From the NCBI GenBank assembly GCA_014860575.1, contig JACZJK010000039.1:1-64000 (forward strand): a stretch of DNA of 64,000 bases. Reading direction: 5' to 3'. The position numbers and the translations under genes were made by a program. The DNA is from Bacteroidales bacterium (lineage in GTDB: Bacteria > Bacteroidota > Bacteroidia > Bacteroidales > JAAYJT01). This document shows positions 52,749-61,278 of the stretch, one piece after another (the stretch's first letter is position 1; each line of letters opens with the position of its first letter). The notes beneath the pieces are model-generated. The model made no database searches, was not told the origin of the DNA, and saw nothing but the letters and a program-made list of their open reading frames with translations.

Positions 52749-54185
52749 ATGCACGAAGAATTTGATGATTTTGATTTTGATGAAGTTCTTGAACTGGTGC
52801 GCCAGTTTGAGAAGATGATTGATGAAGGCTCCTATTTTTTTTTCGACCTCGAAGAACTCGAAGATATTATTGACCATTATTTTCAGCTCAACGATAAAGC
52901 CCGCTCAAAACAGGCATTGAATTTTGCCGCTGTCCAGCATCCCAGTTCTGCCGGCATTAAGCTCAGGCAGGCACAATTGCTTATCTCTGAAGACCAACAC
53001 GATCAGGCCATGAAAGTGCTTGAAGAAGTGGAAAGTCTCGATCCAAACAATATTGATGTTTATATGACCAGGGGCATCATCTTCAGCCAGAAAAAGATGT
53101 TTGGTAAAGCCATAGAGGAGTTCGATAAAGCACTGGAAGAAGCAGATGATCCAGGAGAAGTGTGCATGAACATCGCCTTTGAGTTCGAAAACCAGGGACA
53201 TTATGACAAGGCCATTGACTACCTTAAAAAAGCCCTGCATATTAATCCCGAAAACGAAGCAGCAATCTACGAAATATCGTTTTGCTATGAGTTCTCAAAC
53301 AAATATGATGATGCTGTAGTGTTTTTTAACAGCTTTCTCGATAAAAACCCTTACTCTGTAACAACCTGGTTTAACCTTGGGCTTACCTACAACTCTCTTG
53401 AGCTTTACGAAAAAGCCATTGAAGCCTATGATTTTGTGATCGCAATTGACGAAAGTTTTGCCTCGGCTTATTTCAACAAGGCCAATTCCTACGCCAACAT
53501 GGGCATGTACCGTGAAGCCATTGAAGCTTACAGGCAAACATTTATATTTGAAGATCCGGAAGCTACCACCTATTATTACCTGGGCGAATGCTATCAGAAA
53601 CTTTCACGTTTTCCCGAAGCCATTGACAGCTATATGAAAGCCCTTGAAGTTGATCCGAACCTTCCGGATGCCTGGCTGGAAATGGGTATTGCCTATGATG
53701 AACTGGGCCAGGTTCAAAACGCCATCCGTAGCGTGGAGAAAGCCGTTGCACTGGAAAAAGACAACATGGAATTCCTGTATGTGCTGGCAGAATTGTTCTC
53801 CAAAGCCAACCGCTATGCCGATGCTGTTGCCGCGTTTGAAAAGGTGATCCATAGCGATTATAACAATTCGGATGCGTGGCTCGATTATGCGGAACTGCTT
53901 GCAGTAAATAAAGATATTGACAGCGCCCTGGCAGTTCTCAATAAAGCGATCAGGGCCTATCCAAAAGATACTCTACTTATGTACCGCCTGGCTGCTTACC
54001 GCTTCAATGGCGGATGGATTAAAGAATCTATTCGTACACTGGAAAAAGCGTTGCTGCTGGATTATGAAATGCGCTCAGAAATTGACAGGTATGCACCGGC
54101 AATGCTTGAAATCCCCGAGGTATTGAACATGATTGAAGCTATGAAGTCACTGGTTGTGAAAAAACAACGCAAACGCCAGCAATAA
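52749..54185 (+). CDS. Tetratricopeptide repeat protein
   Basis: ATG 52749 (MHEEFDDFDFDEVLELV) is preferred; the frame is open from an ATG at 52590, but that extension is basic, unlike the acidic body, and contains the putative -7 element. The ~478-residue product has at least ten TPR units, for example AIEEFDKALEEADDPGEV, AIDYLKKALHINPENEAA, AIEAYDFVIAIDESFASA and AIDSYMKALEVDPNLPDA. No signal peptide or membrane segment, so a cytosolic scaffold. The next gene starts 7 bp after its stop, suggesting co-transcription with the DUF368 membrane protein and aroE. Confidence 0.88.
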   Translation: MHEEFDDFDFDEVLELVRQFEKMIDEGSYFFFDLEELEDIIDHYFQLNDKARSKQALNFAAVQHPSSAGIKLRQAQLLISEDQHDQAMKVLEEVESLDPNNIDVYMTRGIIFSQKKMFGKAIEEFDKALEEADDPGEVCMNIAFEFENQGHYDKAIDYLKKALHINPENEAAIYEISFCYEFSNKYDDAVVFFNSFLDKNPYSVTTWFNLGLTYNSLELYEKAIEAYDFVIAIDESFASAYFNKANSYANMGMYREAIEAYRQTFIFEDPEATTYYYLGECYQKLSRFPEAIDSYMKALEVDPNLPDAWLEMGIAYDELGQVQNAIRSVEKAVALEKDNMEFLYVLAELFSKANRYADAVAAFEKVIHSDYNNSDAWLDYAELLAVNKDIDSALAVLNKAIRAYPKDTLLMYRLAAYRFNGGWIKESIRTLEKALLLDYEMRSEIDRYAPAMLEIPEVLNMIEAMKSLVVKKQRKRQQ

Positions 54186-54192
54186 ATCCCTG

Positions 54193-55119
54193 ATGAGAGA
54201 GTATGTAACCATTTTCCTGAAAGGCATTGGTATGGGTGCAGCCAATGTGATACCCGGCGTTTCAGGAGGAACAATCGCACTGATTACCGGCATCTTTGAA
54301 CGCCTGATCAATGCCATCAAGTCTTTTAATATCACGGCTGTAAAGCTCCTTTTTAGTGGTAAAATCAAACAATTTGTACAGCATACTGATCTTTATTTTC
54401 TGCTTGCGCTCGGACTTGGCATTCTGTTAGCCCTGATAAGCCTGGCGCGCATATTCGATTTCCTTTTTACAAAATATCCCGTGTATATCTGGTCATACTT
54501 TTTCGGTCTGATCTTGGCTTCAGTGTATTTCGTAGGGCAAACTATTGAAAAATGGAATACCGCCGTGGTAATAAGTTTTATCGCTGGCGCTGTTATTGCC
54601 ATTGGAATTTCATTCCTGAACCCGGCAGTGGGCAATGAGAATTTCTTTTACCTGATCCTTTGCGGTGTTGCTGGTATTTGTAGCATGGTACTTCCCGGCC
54701 TTTCAGGTTCATTTGTACTGATTTTGATGGGAAATTACCACCTTATTTTCATCGAAGCCATCAACGAAGTCCGAATAGATATTCTGTTTCCTGTTGCCAT
54801 TGGCATGGTGGTTGGGCTCATTGGGTTCTCGCATTTACTTTCATGGGTTTTCCGCAAGTTCCGGAACCAAACCATTGCATTGCTGACTGGTTTTATACTT
54901 GGTTCGCTCATAATTATCTGGCCATGGAAAGAAAAAATAATGGCAATGAACCCAATGGGTGAAGTGCTGTTAAAAGACAACGAACCGGTGATAGCTAGAT
55001 ATCAGCCGGTACTTCCTGAGAGTTTTTCAACAGAAGTGTTTATTGCCATTTTGCTTATCATTGCCGGGATTGCCAGCATTTGGCTGATTGAACTGGCTGC
55101 CCGGAAAAAATCAAACTAA
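54193..55119 (+). CDS. DUF368 (PopT-like) polyprenyl-phosphate translocase candidate
   Basis: 308 residues, about eight membrane segments. GMGAANVIPGVSGGTIALIT and its internal repeat SMVLPGLSGSFVLILMGNYH are the duplicated PGxSGG motifs that define DUF368. Members of this family were shown to act in recycling undecaprenyl phosphate across the cytoplasmic membrane (PopT), a step in cell-wall and surface-glycan synthesis. Assignment to the family is firm; the transport role is taken from the family. Placed between the TPR gene and aroE in a tight run (11 bp to aroE). Confidence 0.88.
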   Translation: MREYVTIFLKGIGMGAANVIPGVSGGTIALITGIFERLINAIKSFNITAVKLLFSGKIKQFVQHTDLYFLLALGLGILLALISLARIFDFLFTKYPVYIWSYFFGLILASVYFVGQTIEKWNTAVVISFIAGAVIAIGISFLNPAVGNENFFYLILCGVAGICSMVLPGLSGSFVLILMGNYHLIFIEAINEVRIDILFPVAIGMVVGLIGFSHLLSWVFRKFRNQTIALLTGFILGSLIIIWPWKEKIMAMNPMGEVLLKDNEPVIARYQPVLPESFSTEVFIAILLIIAGIASIWLIELAARKKSN

Positions 55120-55130
55120 TCTCTGTATTT

Positions 55131-55880
55131 GTGAACCGCTTGTTTGGACTTATCGGCTACCCGCTGGGGCATTCGTGGTCAAAAAAATACTTTGAAAATA
55201 AGTTTGAAAGTGAAAACATAACTGATGCCAGCTACCAGGTATTCCCGATTGAAAAAGCCGTAGCCATCGTCGGCTTGCTGAAAACTTATCCAAACCTCGC
55301 CGGACTGAATGTGACTATACCACACAAAACTTCCATAATCACATTGCTTGACAGCCTTGATCCGGTGGCGAGAGAGATCAATGCTGTAAACACTATCAGG
55401 ATTGAACATAAAGTAAACCAAACAATATTGCTAGGCTACAATACCGATGTGCATGGGTTTGAGCAATCCATTGCACCGCTGCTCAGGCCACACCATCGTT
55501 CGGCAATGATTTTGGGAACCGGCGGAGCAGCCAAAGCTGCGGCATGGGTTTTTGAGAAGCTGGGAATTGATTTTGTCATGGTTTCCAGAAACCCGGAACT
55601 AAACCATCAGCTTGGTTATCATGAACTCAGCGAAGATCTTTTTGAAAAATATACGATAATCGTCAATGCAACACCAATGGGAATGGCGCCTGATGCTGAC
55701 ACTTTCCCGCCACTGCCCTATCATTTCCTGAGTTCGCACCACCTCTTGTTTGATATGGTTTACAATCCGGAAGAAACTATTTTCCTGAAGGAAGGATTGA
55801 AACAAGGCGCTATCACTAAAAACGGCTTTGAAATGTTGCAAGTGCAGGCCGAAAAAGCCTGGGAAATCTGGTGCCGGTAA
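55131..55880 (+). CDS. aroE: Shikimate dehydrogenase
   Basis: 249 residues from a GTG codon (MNRLFGLIGYPLGHSWSKKY). Substrate-binding Ser residues lie in GHSWSKKY, the catalytic Lys in LNVTIPHKTS (K66), the catalytic Asp in GYNTDVHGF (D106), and the NADP loop in LGTGGAAKAAAWVF. It reduces 3-dehydroshikimate to shikimate in the aromatic amino acid pathway. The length is slightly short for AroE but complete. It converges with the response regulator gene, whose stop is only 4 bp away, so any terminator must lie within coding sequence. Confidence 0.95.
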   Translation: MNRLFGLIGYPLGHSWSKKYFENKFESENITDASYQVFPIEKAVAIVGLLKTYPNLAGLNVTIPHKTSIITLLDSLDPVAREINAVNTIRIEHKVNQTILLGYNTDVHGFEQSIAPLLRPHHRSAMILGTGGAAKAAAWVFEKLGIDFVMVSRNPELNHQLGYHELSEDLFEKYTIIVNATPMGMAPDADTFPPLPYHFLSSHHLLFDMVYNPEETIFLKEGLKQGAITKNGFEMLQVQAEKAWEIWCR

Positions 55881-55884
55881 AGCA

Positions 55885-56580
55885 TTAGGAAGCAAGCGTA
55901 TAACAATAGCCAACACCTTTGATGGTTCGGATCGCATCAATACCAATTTTCTCGCGGATCTTGTGAATGTGTACATCAATAGTGCGCTCGCCAACAATCA
56001 CATCGTTGCCCCAAACCTGCTCAAAAATTTCATCTCGGGTAAAAACCTTATCGGGGCGGGATGTAAGCATAAAAAGCAAATCAAACTCTTTGCGCGACAT
56101 GCTGATGTTTTTGCCGGTTTTTTCAACCACAAAACGCTCCCTGTCCATCATCAAATCATTCAAATGAATGATGAGGCGTTTATCTGATTTTTGGCTCTGC
56201 TCAAAGCGCTTCAGCAAGGCTTTAATCCTTGCAACAAGCACCCTGGGACTTATGGGCTTCCTGATATAATCATCGGCGCCTGCATCAAAACCTTCAATTT
56301 GTTTATAATCCTCTCCACGGGCGGTGAGAAAAGTGATGATGGTATGTTTCAACGAGTCAACGGATCGGATCGCACGACAGGCTTCAATTCCATCAATGCC
56401 AGGCATCATAATGTCGAGTATGATTAAATGAGGCAAATGCTCAATGGCTGAATCTATGGCATCCTTACCATTGTTGCATGTATGAACCGTAAATCCATCG
56501 CGGCGCAGGTTATAGCCTAAAAATTCAACAATATCAGGTTCGTCATCAACCAGTAAAATAGAATAATTATTGTTTTCCAT
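55885..56580 (-). CDS. OmpR/PhoB-type response regulator
   Basis: 231 residues. The receiver domain (~6-122) has acidic pocket DDE at 12-14, phospho-acceptor D56 in LIILDIMMPG, and K108 in YIRKPIS. The C-terminal winged helix (~130-231) contains LTSRPDKVFTRDEIFEQVWG and RTIDVHIHKIREKIG, with IRTIKGVGYCY at the end. A DNA-binding two-component output. No cognate histidine kinase is visible next to it. It diverges from the cyclase-like gene across a 205-bp gap. Confidence 0.95.
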   Translation of the reverse strand: MENNNYSILLVDDEPDIVEFLGYNLRRDGFTVHTCNNGKDAIDSAIEHLPHLIILDIMMPGIDGIEACRAIRSVDSLKHTIITFLTARGEDYKQIEGFDAGADDYIRKPISPRVLVARIKALLKRFEQSQKSDKRLIIHLNDLMMDRERFVVEKTGKNISMSRKEFDLLFMLTSRPDKVFTRDEIFEQVWGNDVIVGERTIDVHIHKIREKIGIDAIRTIKGVGYCYTLAS

Positions 56581-56725
56581 TTGGGTAATTATTTTGTCGC
56601 CAAAAATAACTGCTCATTATTAAGTGCCTGTAAAGCGAATATTAAATAATTGTAGTCATTTCCGGTTCGGTAAAGACATTAATACGGTTCGAAGCCGATA
56701 GCTAAAAAGCACTAGTGGGTTACAA

Positions 56726-56756
56726 TTTCAGAGAGTCAAAGGAAATCCTACCTTTG
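56726..56756 (+). promoter_or_regulatory. Bacteroidota-type promoter of the cyclase-like gene
   Basis: TACCTTTG (56749-56756) is an exact TAnnTTTG match, with TTTC at 56726-56729 and a 19-bp spacer. The start codon is 30 bp downstream of the -7 box. Confidence 0.5.
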
Positions 56757-56785
56757 CAGCGTTAAACAATAGCTGAATAATTGAC

Positions 56786-57724
56786 ATGTCAAAACCTATC
56801 AAAGTTCTGGATCACAACGAAATCAGAAGCATTTTACATAAATATGACCAACGGGTCATCTTTGAAAAAACCAATATTATACCCCAGGAATGCGAACTCT
56901 ACAAGCACCTGAAAGAGTATGTTGAAGTCAGGAAAATTACCAACAAATCAGTGTTGGGCATTGATATCTATCAATACAGCTCTTACGGAGAGTTCGAACA
57001 AACCCTGATTCCTTTCCTTTTCAAGAAAATGCTGCACACCACCATTGAGCTTTGTCTTGAACATCATCCGTTCATATTTCAAAAATATTCCCGTGATATT
57101 ATTGAGCAGAATTTCATCAGCACGGGCGATGGTGGTTTCATCATTTTCGATAATCCCATGCACGCCCTCCTGTTTGCCTGCAATTTCGCCGTGGTACTAA
57201 GGGTTTATAATGCGTTTCATTTTTTTCCGCGATTAAGAAAAATCATTGGTGGAATTAGCATCCGCTATGCCATCACCTACGATAAAATTTATAAATACGC
57301 CGATAACTTTTTTGGCCGCGCCATCATCAACAATGCCCGGATACTTGCCAAAGACAGCCTAAACCGCTGCCTCATTGACCAGTACACGCATATGTGGTTC
57401 ACCACAAATATCGAGGGAATGGAAAACCTCCAGGTAATGACAATAGATGATATTGCCAATATCCATGAGTTCAGTCTTGATGATTATGATAAGAGTCTTC
57501 TTGAAACGAGTGATGACAAGATTTTTGGCAGGGATTCGTCGCGAAGAGAAGGCATCATTAATTCCGACATTTTAAAAATAGGCATGATCAAATCCAAGGA
57601 AACCGAGTTGAATATCTATAATCTTCATCTGCAGGTTAGTTTGAAGTTAACAAATGATGATGACCCAAAACAACAAAAGGTTGTTACAGTAAGCCTGGGA
57701 AACCTGAATACTTCTGGAATTTAA
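56786..57724 (+). CDS. Class III nucleotidyl cyclase-like protein with altered catalytic site
   Basis: 312 residues, soluble. The central part (~55-210) follows a class III cyclase: LGIDIYQYSSY (metal Asp D60), ISTGDGGFIIFD (second metal Asp D115), RYAITYDKIY, and FFGRAIINNARILAKDS in place of the usual G-x-x-V-N-x-A-A-R. Aligned by eye, the transition-state Asn is Ile and the Arg is kept. N- and C-terminal regions match nothing I know; the C-terminal ~90 residues look like a beta-rich partner domain. It may make a cyclic nucleotide, bind one, or be inactive. The next gene, 11 bp on, encodes a thiamine-binding protein. Confidence 0.65.
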   Translation: MSKPIKVLDHNEIRSILHKYDQRVIFEKTNIIPQECELYKHLKEYVEVRKITNKSVLGIDIYQYSSYGEFEQTLIPFLFKKMLHTTIELCLEHHPFIFQKYSRDIIEQNFISTGDGGFIIFDNPMHALLFACNFAVVLRVYNAFHFFPRLRKIIGGISIRYAITYDKIYKYADNFFGRAIINNARILAKDSLNRCLIDQYTHMWFTTNIEGMENLQVMTIDDIANIHEFSLDDYDKSLLETSDDKIFGRDSSRREGIINSDILKIGMIKSKETELNIYNLHLQVSLKLTNDDDPKQQKVVTVSLGNLNTSGI

Positions 57725-57735
57725 CAATCAAGACA

Positions 57736-58047
57736 ATGTCAGTACTTTTTGAATTTGCAATGTTCCCAACCGATAAAGGCGAAAGCGTAAGCCCTTATGT
57801 GAGCCGCATAATTAAGATGATCAGGGAAACTGGTGCGGCATATAGGCTTACTCCTATGGGAACCGTGGTAGAAACGGAAACCATGGAAGAAGCGCTGGAG
57901 CTAATTAACAAAGCATACGCTGAACTTGAGCCAGATTGCAAGCGCGTTTATTCAACCGTAAAATTCGATATCCGCAAAGGGCCGAAAGGCAGAATGGAAC
58001 AGAAGGTTCGTTCCATTGAAAATATTATCGGAGAAGTAAATCAGTAG
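57736..58047 (+). CDS. MTH1187-family thiamine-binding protein
   Basis: 103 residues, one ferredoxin-like domain. SVLFEFAMFPTDKGESVSPY and YRLTPMGTVVETETMEEALE are characteristic of the MTH1187/YkoF-like group, which bind thiamine or its pyrimidine moiety as tetramers. It starts 11 bp after the cyclase-like gene and converges exactly with the DUF4342 gene (stops adjoin at 58047/58048). A role in thiamine handling is known for relatives; the link to the cyclase-like protein is unexplained. Confidence 0.88.
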   Translation: MSVLFEFAMFPTDKGESVSPYVSRIIKMIRETGAAYRLTPMGTVVETETMEEALELINKAYAELEPDCKRVYSTVKFDIRKGPKGRMEQKVRSIENIIGEVNQ

Positions 58048-58287
58048 TTATTCTTTCCTGATCACCTCAATAGTGTAGTTGACTGCCAGTGCTGCCAATG
58101 CACCAACTGCAGCAAGCACCGGTGCGAAAATCGCACCTACAACTCCTATTGTTACAGGAATTTCAAGAAACGTGCGCCCATCATCATCTTTAATAATAAT
58201 GCGACTCACGTTGCCTTCGTGTATAAGCTCTTTGATCTTCTTCAGCAGTTCTTCGCCTTTTACTTTGAATTCGTTGGTTGTGCTCAT
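58048..58287 (-). CDS. DUF4342 small membrane-associated protein
   Basis: 79 residues. A helical N-terminus (KGEELLKKIKELIHEGN), a short beta part (RIIIKDDDGRTFLEIPVTIG) and one hydrophobic segment (VGAIFAPVLAAVGALAALAV) form the DUF4342 pattern. Function unknown. Its stop codon abuts that of the thiamine-binding protein gene on the opposite strand. Confidence 0.85.
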   Translation of the reverse strand: MSTTNEFKVKGEELLKKIKELIHEGNVSRIIIKDDDGRTFLEIPVTIGVVGAIFAPVLAAVGALAALAVNYTIEVIRKE

Positions 58288-58402
58288 GATTGTATATTTT
58301 CCGCAAAGCTATTGATTATGGCAGAACTTATACAAAGTTCCCAGTAAAATTAAATCAGTGTACACGTTTATGATTTCAATGCAGAAGGAGGCGTTGGCAC
58401 AT

Positions 58403-59593
58403 TCAGGCAAGGCAACCTTCAATCATCTTCCAGGTATTTTCAATATTATGATCCAAACCCACCGAAAAACGGACCAAACCATCGCTCATACCCATTTCGC
58501 GTTGTGCTTCTTCCGGAACCTCGCTTGATGTACTTCTACCCGAATTACTGAAAAGGGTTTTGAAATATCCCAAACTAACTGCGAGATAACCAACGCCGGC
58601 AACTTCCATTTTCTCCATCAGGTCAGAAGCTTTTTCAAACGTGCCCATATCAATGGCCAAAACGCCTCCGAAACCAAAATCGGGGTGCATGAGTTTTTTC
58701 ATTAACTCATGATCAGGGTGATTGGGTAAACCGGGATAACTGACATTGATGCCTGCAGCCTTGAATTTTTCAGCCAGATACATGGCATTGTGGCTGTGCT
58801 GCTTCATACGGATATGCAGTGTGTGAAGGTTTTTCAAAATACTTGAAGAACGGTAAGGATCAAGCACAGGGCCCAACAGCATCGCAGTGCCATCATTCAC
58901 ATCAATGAGTGAAGCAATATATTCCTGCGAACCGCAAATAGCGCCGGCAACACAATCGTTTTTACCATTGATGAATTTGGTCATGCTGTAAACCGTAACA
59001 TGCGCGCCGAGCTGATTGGGCGCGATGATCATTGGCGTAAATGTATTATCAACCATCAGTTGACAGTTGTTCTTATTGGCAATGGCCGCCAGCGCCGGGA
59101 TATCCGAAACCTGAAGCAGTGGATTTGTAACTGATTCGGTGTAAATAATCCTGGTATTGGGTGTGATGGCATTTTTTACAGCATCAAGATCAGTGATGTC
59201 AACGAAAGTTACGTCAATGTTGAATTTTGGAAGATAATTTTTAAAGAAAGCAAAAGTGCCGCCGTATGTTGTCCGGCTTGAAATAATATGATCGCCGCTG
59301 TTAACAAGCTGCAGGATCGCACAGGTAATAGCTCCCATTCCCGATGCTGTGACCCAGGCCGCTTCAGTACCTTCCATGGCTGCCAGTGCATCGGCGAGGT
59401 ATTTATTGCTGGGGTTCCAGTGTCGTGAATAAAGGAAACATCCTTCGGCTTCGCCTTTGAAGGTTTCAAGCATGGTTTTAGCCTGCATAAAAGTAAAAGT
59501 GGCTGAATCGGTTACCGAAGGGTTCACATCACCATATTCGCCAAATTGCTTTAACGCTTGTATTCTGGTAGCGGGGTCTTTTATTGTGTTCAT
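58403..59593 (-). CDS. Methionine gamma-lyase-like Cys/Met-metabolism PLP enzyme
   Basis: 396 residues of the trans-sulfuration family. The phosphate-binding YSRHWNPS (Y55, R57) comes from the neighbouring subunit, TASGMGAI binds PLP phosphate, VDNTF holds the PLP-pyridine Asp (D182), and VYSMTKFINGKND has the Schiff-base Lys K206. Relatives split methionine into methanethiol, ammonia and 2-oxobutyrate, or make or cleave cystathionine. The divergent Lrp regulator favours an amino-acid catabolic role. TAACTTTG (minus, 59684-59691) is a likely -7 box, placing a minisatellite in the 5' leader. Confidence 0.88.
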   Translation of the reverse strand: MNTIKDPATRIQALKQFGEYGDVNPSVTDSATFTFMQAKTMLETFKGEAEGCFLYSRHWNPSNKYLADALAAMEGTEAAWVTASGMGAITCAILQLVNSGDHIISSRTTYGGTFAFFKNYLPKFNIDVTFVDITDLDAVKNAITPNTRIIYTESVTNPLLQVSDIPALAAIANKNNCQLMVDNTFTPMIIAPNQLGAHVTVYSMTKFINGKNDCVAGAICGSQEYIASLIDVNDGTAMLLGPVLDPYRSSSILKNLHTLHIRMKQHSHNAMYLAEKFKAAGINVSYPGLPNHPDHELMKKLMHPDFGFGGVLAIDMGTFEKASDLMEKMEVAGVGYLAVSLGYFKTLFSNSGRSTSSEVPEEAQREMGMSDGLVRFSVGLDHNIENTWKMIEGCLA

Positions 59594-59599
59594 GTCTTA

Positions 59600-59670
59600 G
59601 GGTGTTAGTGTTCTATTATTCAATTGTTCTATTGTTCAAATGTTCTATTGTCCTATTGTTCTATTGTTAA
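59600..59670. repeat. TGTTCTAT-type minisatellite in the lyase leader
   Basis: Degenerate 8-10 bp units of TGTTCTATTG, TGTTCAAATG and TCCTATTG repeat about seven times between the lyase start codon and its putative promoter. Confidence 0.7.
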
Positions 59671-59813
59671 TAAATCAGAAGTGCAAAGTTACAAAATGTA
59701 ATTATAACCATTCATTAGTGAGATTGATTGTTGAAATTATTTTGTGATTTAATTACTAACTGAAATAATATTTTTCTATTATTGCACAAATTGTAATTAA
59801 AACATCTGAAAAT

Positions 59814-60284
59814 ATGCAGCCGAACTTACAAATTGACCAAACAGACAAGAAAATACTTTCTTCTCTCATGAATGATGCCCGTGTTTCTTACCTTGAAATT
59901 GCCAGGGAGTGCGGAATATCAGGCCCGGCAGTGCATCAGCGTATCGCACGATTAAAGGAAGCAGGAATGATCAGTGGTTCCCAACTCTTGCTGAGCCCAA
60001 AAGGAATGGGATACATGACCTGTGCATTTATCGGCATACAGGTAAACCTCACAAGCAATAGTACCCATGAAGAGGTTTTTGAGAAAATCCGTCAGATACC
60101 AGAGATAGTTGAATGCCATCACATTTCCGGAAAATACTCATTGCTTGTAAAAGTCTTCACCCGCAACAACGAGCATCTTAAAAGGGTCATTGTTGAAAAA
60201 ATCCAATCCATTCCTGAAATCACTTACACAGAATCCTTTATCTCGCTGGAGTTGGGTTTTGAGAGGCAGATACCGGTGGAGTAA
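59814..60284 (+). CDS. Lrp/AsnC-family transcriptional regulator
   Basis: 156 residues. The N-terminal HTH (~10-60) has TDKKILSSLMNDARVSYLEI and SGPAVHQRIARLKEAGMI. The C-terminal RAM domain (~70-150) carries YMTCAFIGIQV and VECHHISGKYSLLVKV. Lrp-type proteins sense amino acids and often control the adjacent divergent gene, here the methionine gamma-lyase-like enzyme across a 220-bp AT-rich gap. No exact operator palindrome was identified. Confidence 0.93.
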   Translation: MQPNLQIDQTDKKILSSLMNDARVSYLEIARECGISGPAVHQRIARLKEAGMISGSQLLLSPKGMGYMTCAFIGIQVNLTSNSTHEEVFEKIRQIPEIVECHHISGKYSLLVKVFTRNNEHLKRVIVEKIQSIPEITYTESFISLELGFERQIPVE

Positions 60285-60401
60285 TCGCGTAGTAGTTGGT
60301 TAAGTGGTTAATTGGTAAATTGGTTTAATGTTGGAGTTTGGAGTAATGGAGTAATGGAGTGTTGGAGTGTTTCGGCACTTAGTGGTAATTTGTCAATTAT
60401 G

Positions 60402-60451
60402 TTTGAAGGGATGCAATCCCCGAGGCACAAGGGGATGGCATCCCTGATTGC
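60402..60451 (-). repeat. Dispersed ~50-bp palindromic element, copy 2 (inverted)
   Basis: GAAGGGATGCAATCCCCGAG to CATCCCTGATTGCT is the reverse complement of the element at 42038-42089, flanks included, with about two substitutions. It sits in the 217-bp gap between the Lrp and SDR genes, next to further TGGAGT-type repeats (60325-60370). Confidence 0.8.
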
Positions 60452-60501
60452 TAAAGTCTGCTTTCCTTTGAATTTTGAATTTGGAGCTTTGAACTTGGGA
60501 C

Positions 60502-61266
60502 TTAACTCCTTAAGTATGACGCCCCATTCACATCAACAATACACCCGGTCATATAAGCCGGTGCATCCGAAGCAAGGTAAGCAACAAGGTTGGCGATTTC
60601 TTCAGGTTGGGCGGCACGGTTCAAAGGGCTTTGGGCTTTGATCTCTTCACCGCGCGGGCCTTCAAGTACTTCACGGGCCATATCGGTTTCCACAAAACCG
60701 GGAGCAACTGTGAAAACCAATACATTCTTCGGAGCCAGGGCTTTTGCCAGCGATTGCCCGAAAGAATTCAGGCCGGCCTTGCTGGCGCCGTAAGCCAGGG
60801 CATCGGGTTCGCCACGGAAAGCGCCACGCGAGGTGATATTGATAATCCGGCCTCCACTTTGCTCCACCATTTTCCTGGAAACGAGATAAGATAAATGAGC
60901 CGGTCCGGTGAGGTTCAAACCAATTGTTTTTTCCCAAACCGATTGCCATTCATCAAAATCCATTTCCAGCATTGGTTTCTCAATATAAACCCCGGCATTG
61001 TTGACGAGGATATCCAAACATTCATTTGCAACTTTCTCAAACAATTGCCTTGCCCCATGAACATCGCCAAGATCAGCTTGTACAATCCTATGGCCTGATC
61101 CTGGCAGTTCCAACATCAATGTGCTGGCAGCTTCTGAATCTTTATGATATTGTGCAATCACTTTTGAGCCAAGCCTGGCCAGTGCAATTGAGATTGCCCG
61201 TCCTATGCCACGGGAAGCGCCCGTGACCAGAGATGTTCTGCCTTGTAAAACCTGTATATCAGCCAT
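60502..61266 (-). CDS. SDR-family oxidoreductase (FabG-like)
   Basis: 254 residues, Rossmann fold. The cofactor loop is VTGASRGIGRA, followed by LVNNAGVY, catalytic Ser146 in NITSRGAF, Tyr159 and Lys163 in YGASKAG, and the C-terminal APAYMTGCIVDVNGAS. Classical SDR that reduces or oxidises a hydroxyl/keto group with NAD(P)H. FabG-like, but a housekeeping FabG would sit in a fatty-acid cluster, so a different substrate is likely. It shares a strand and a 12-bp gap with the secreted unknown upstream. Confidence 0.9.
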   Translation of the reverse strand: MADIQVLQGRTSLVTGASRGIGRAISIALARLGSKVIAQYHKDSEAASTLMLELPGSGHRIVQADLGDVHGARQLFEKVANECLDILVNNAGVYIEKPMLEMDFDEWQSVWEKTIGLNLTGPAHLSYLVSRKMVEQSGGRIINITSRGAFRGEPDALAYGASKAGLNSFGQSLAKALAPKNVLVFTVAPGFVETDMAREVLEGPRGEEIKAQSPLNRAAQPEEIANLVAYLASDAPAYMTGCIVDVNGASYLRS

Positions 61267-61278
61267 AATAGAATACGG

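Noticed and set aside
56786-58287. Pycsar or CBASS anti-phage system
   Set aside because: A class III cyclase-like gene is present, but no TIR, membrane or nuclease effector follows; the neighbours are a thiamine-binding protein and a convergent DUF4342 gene.
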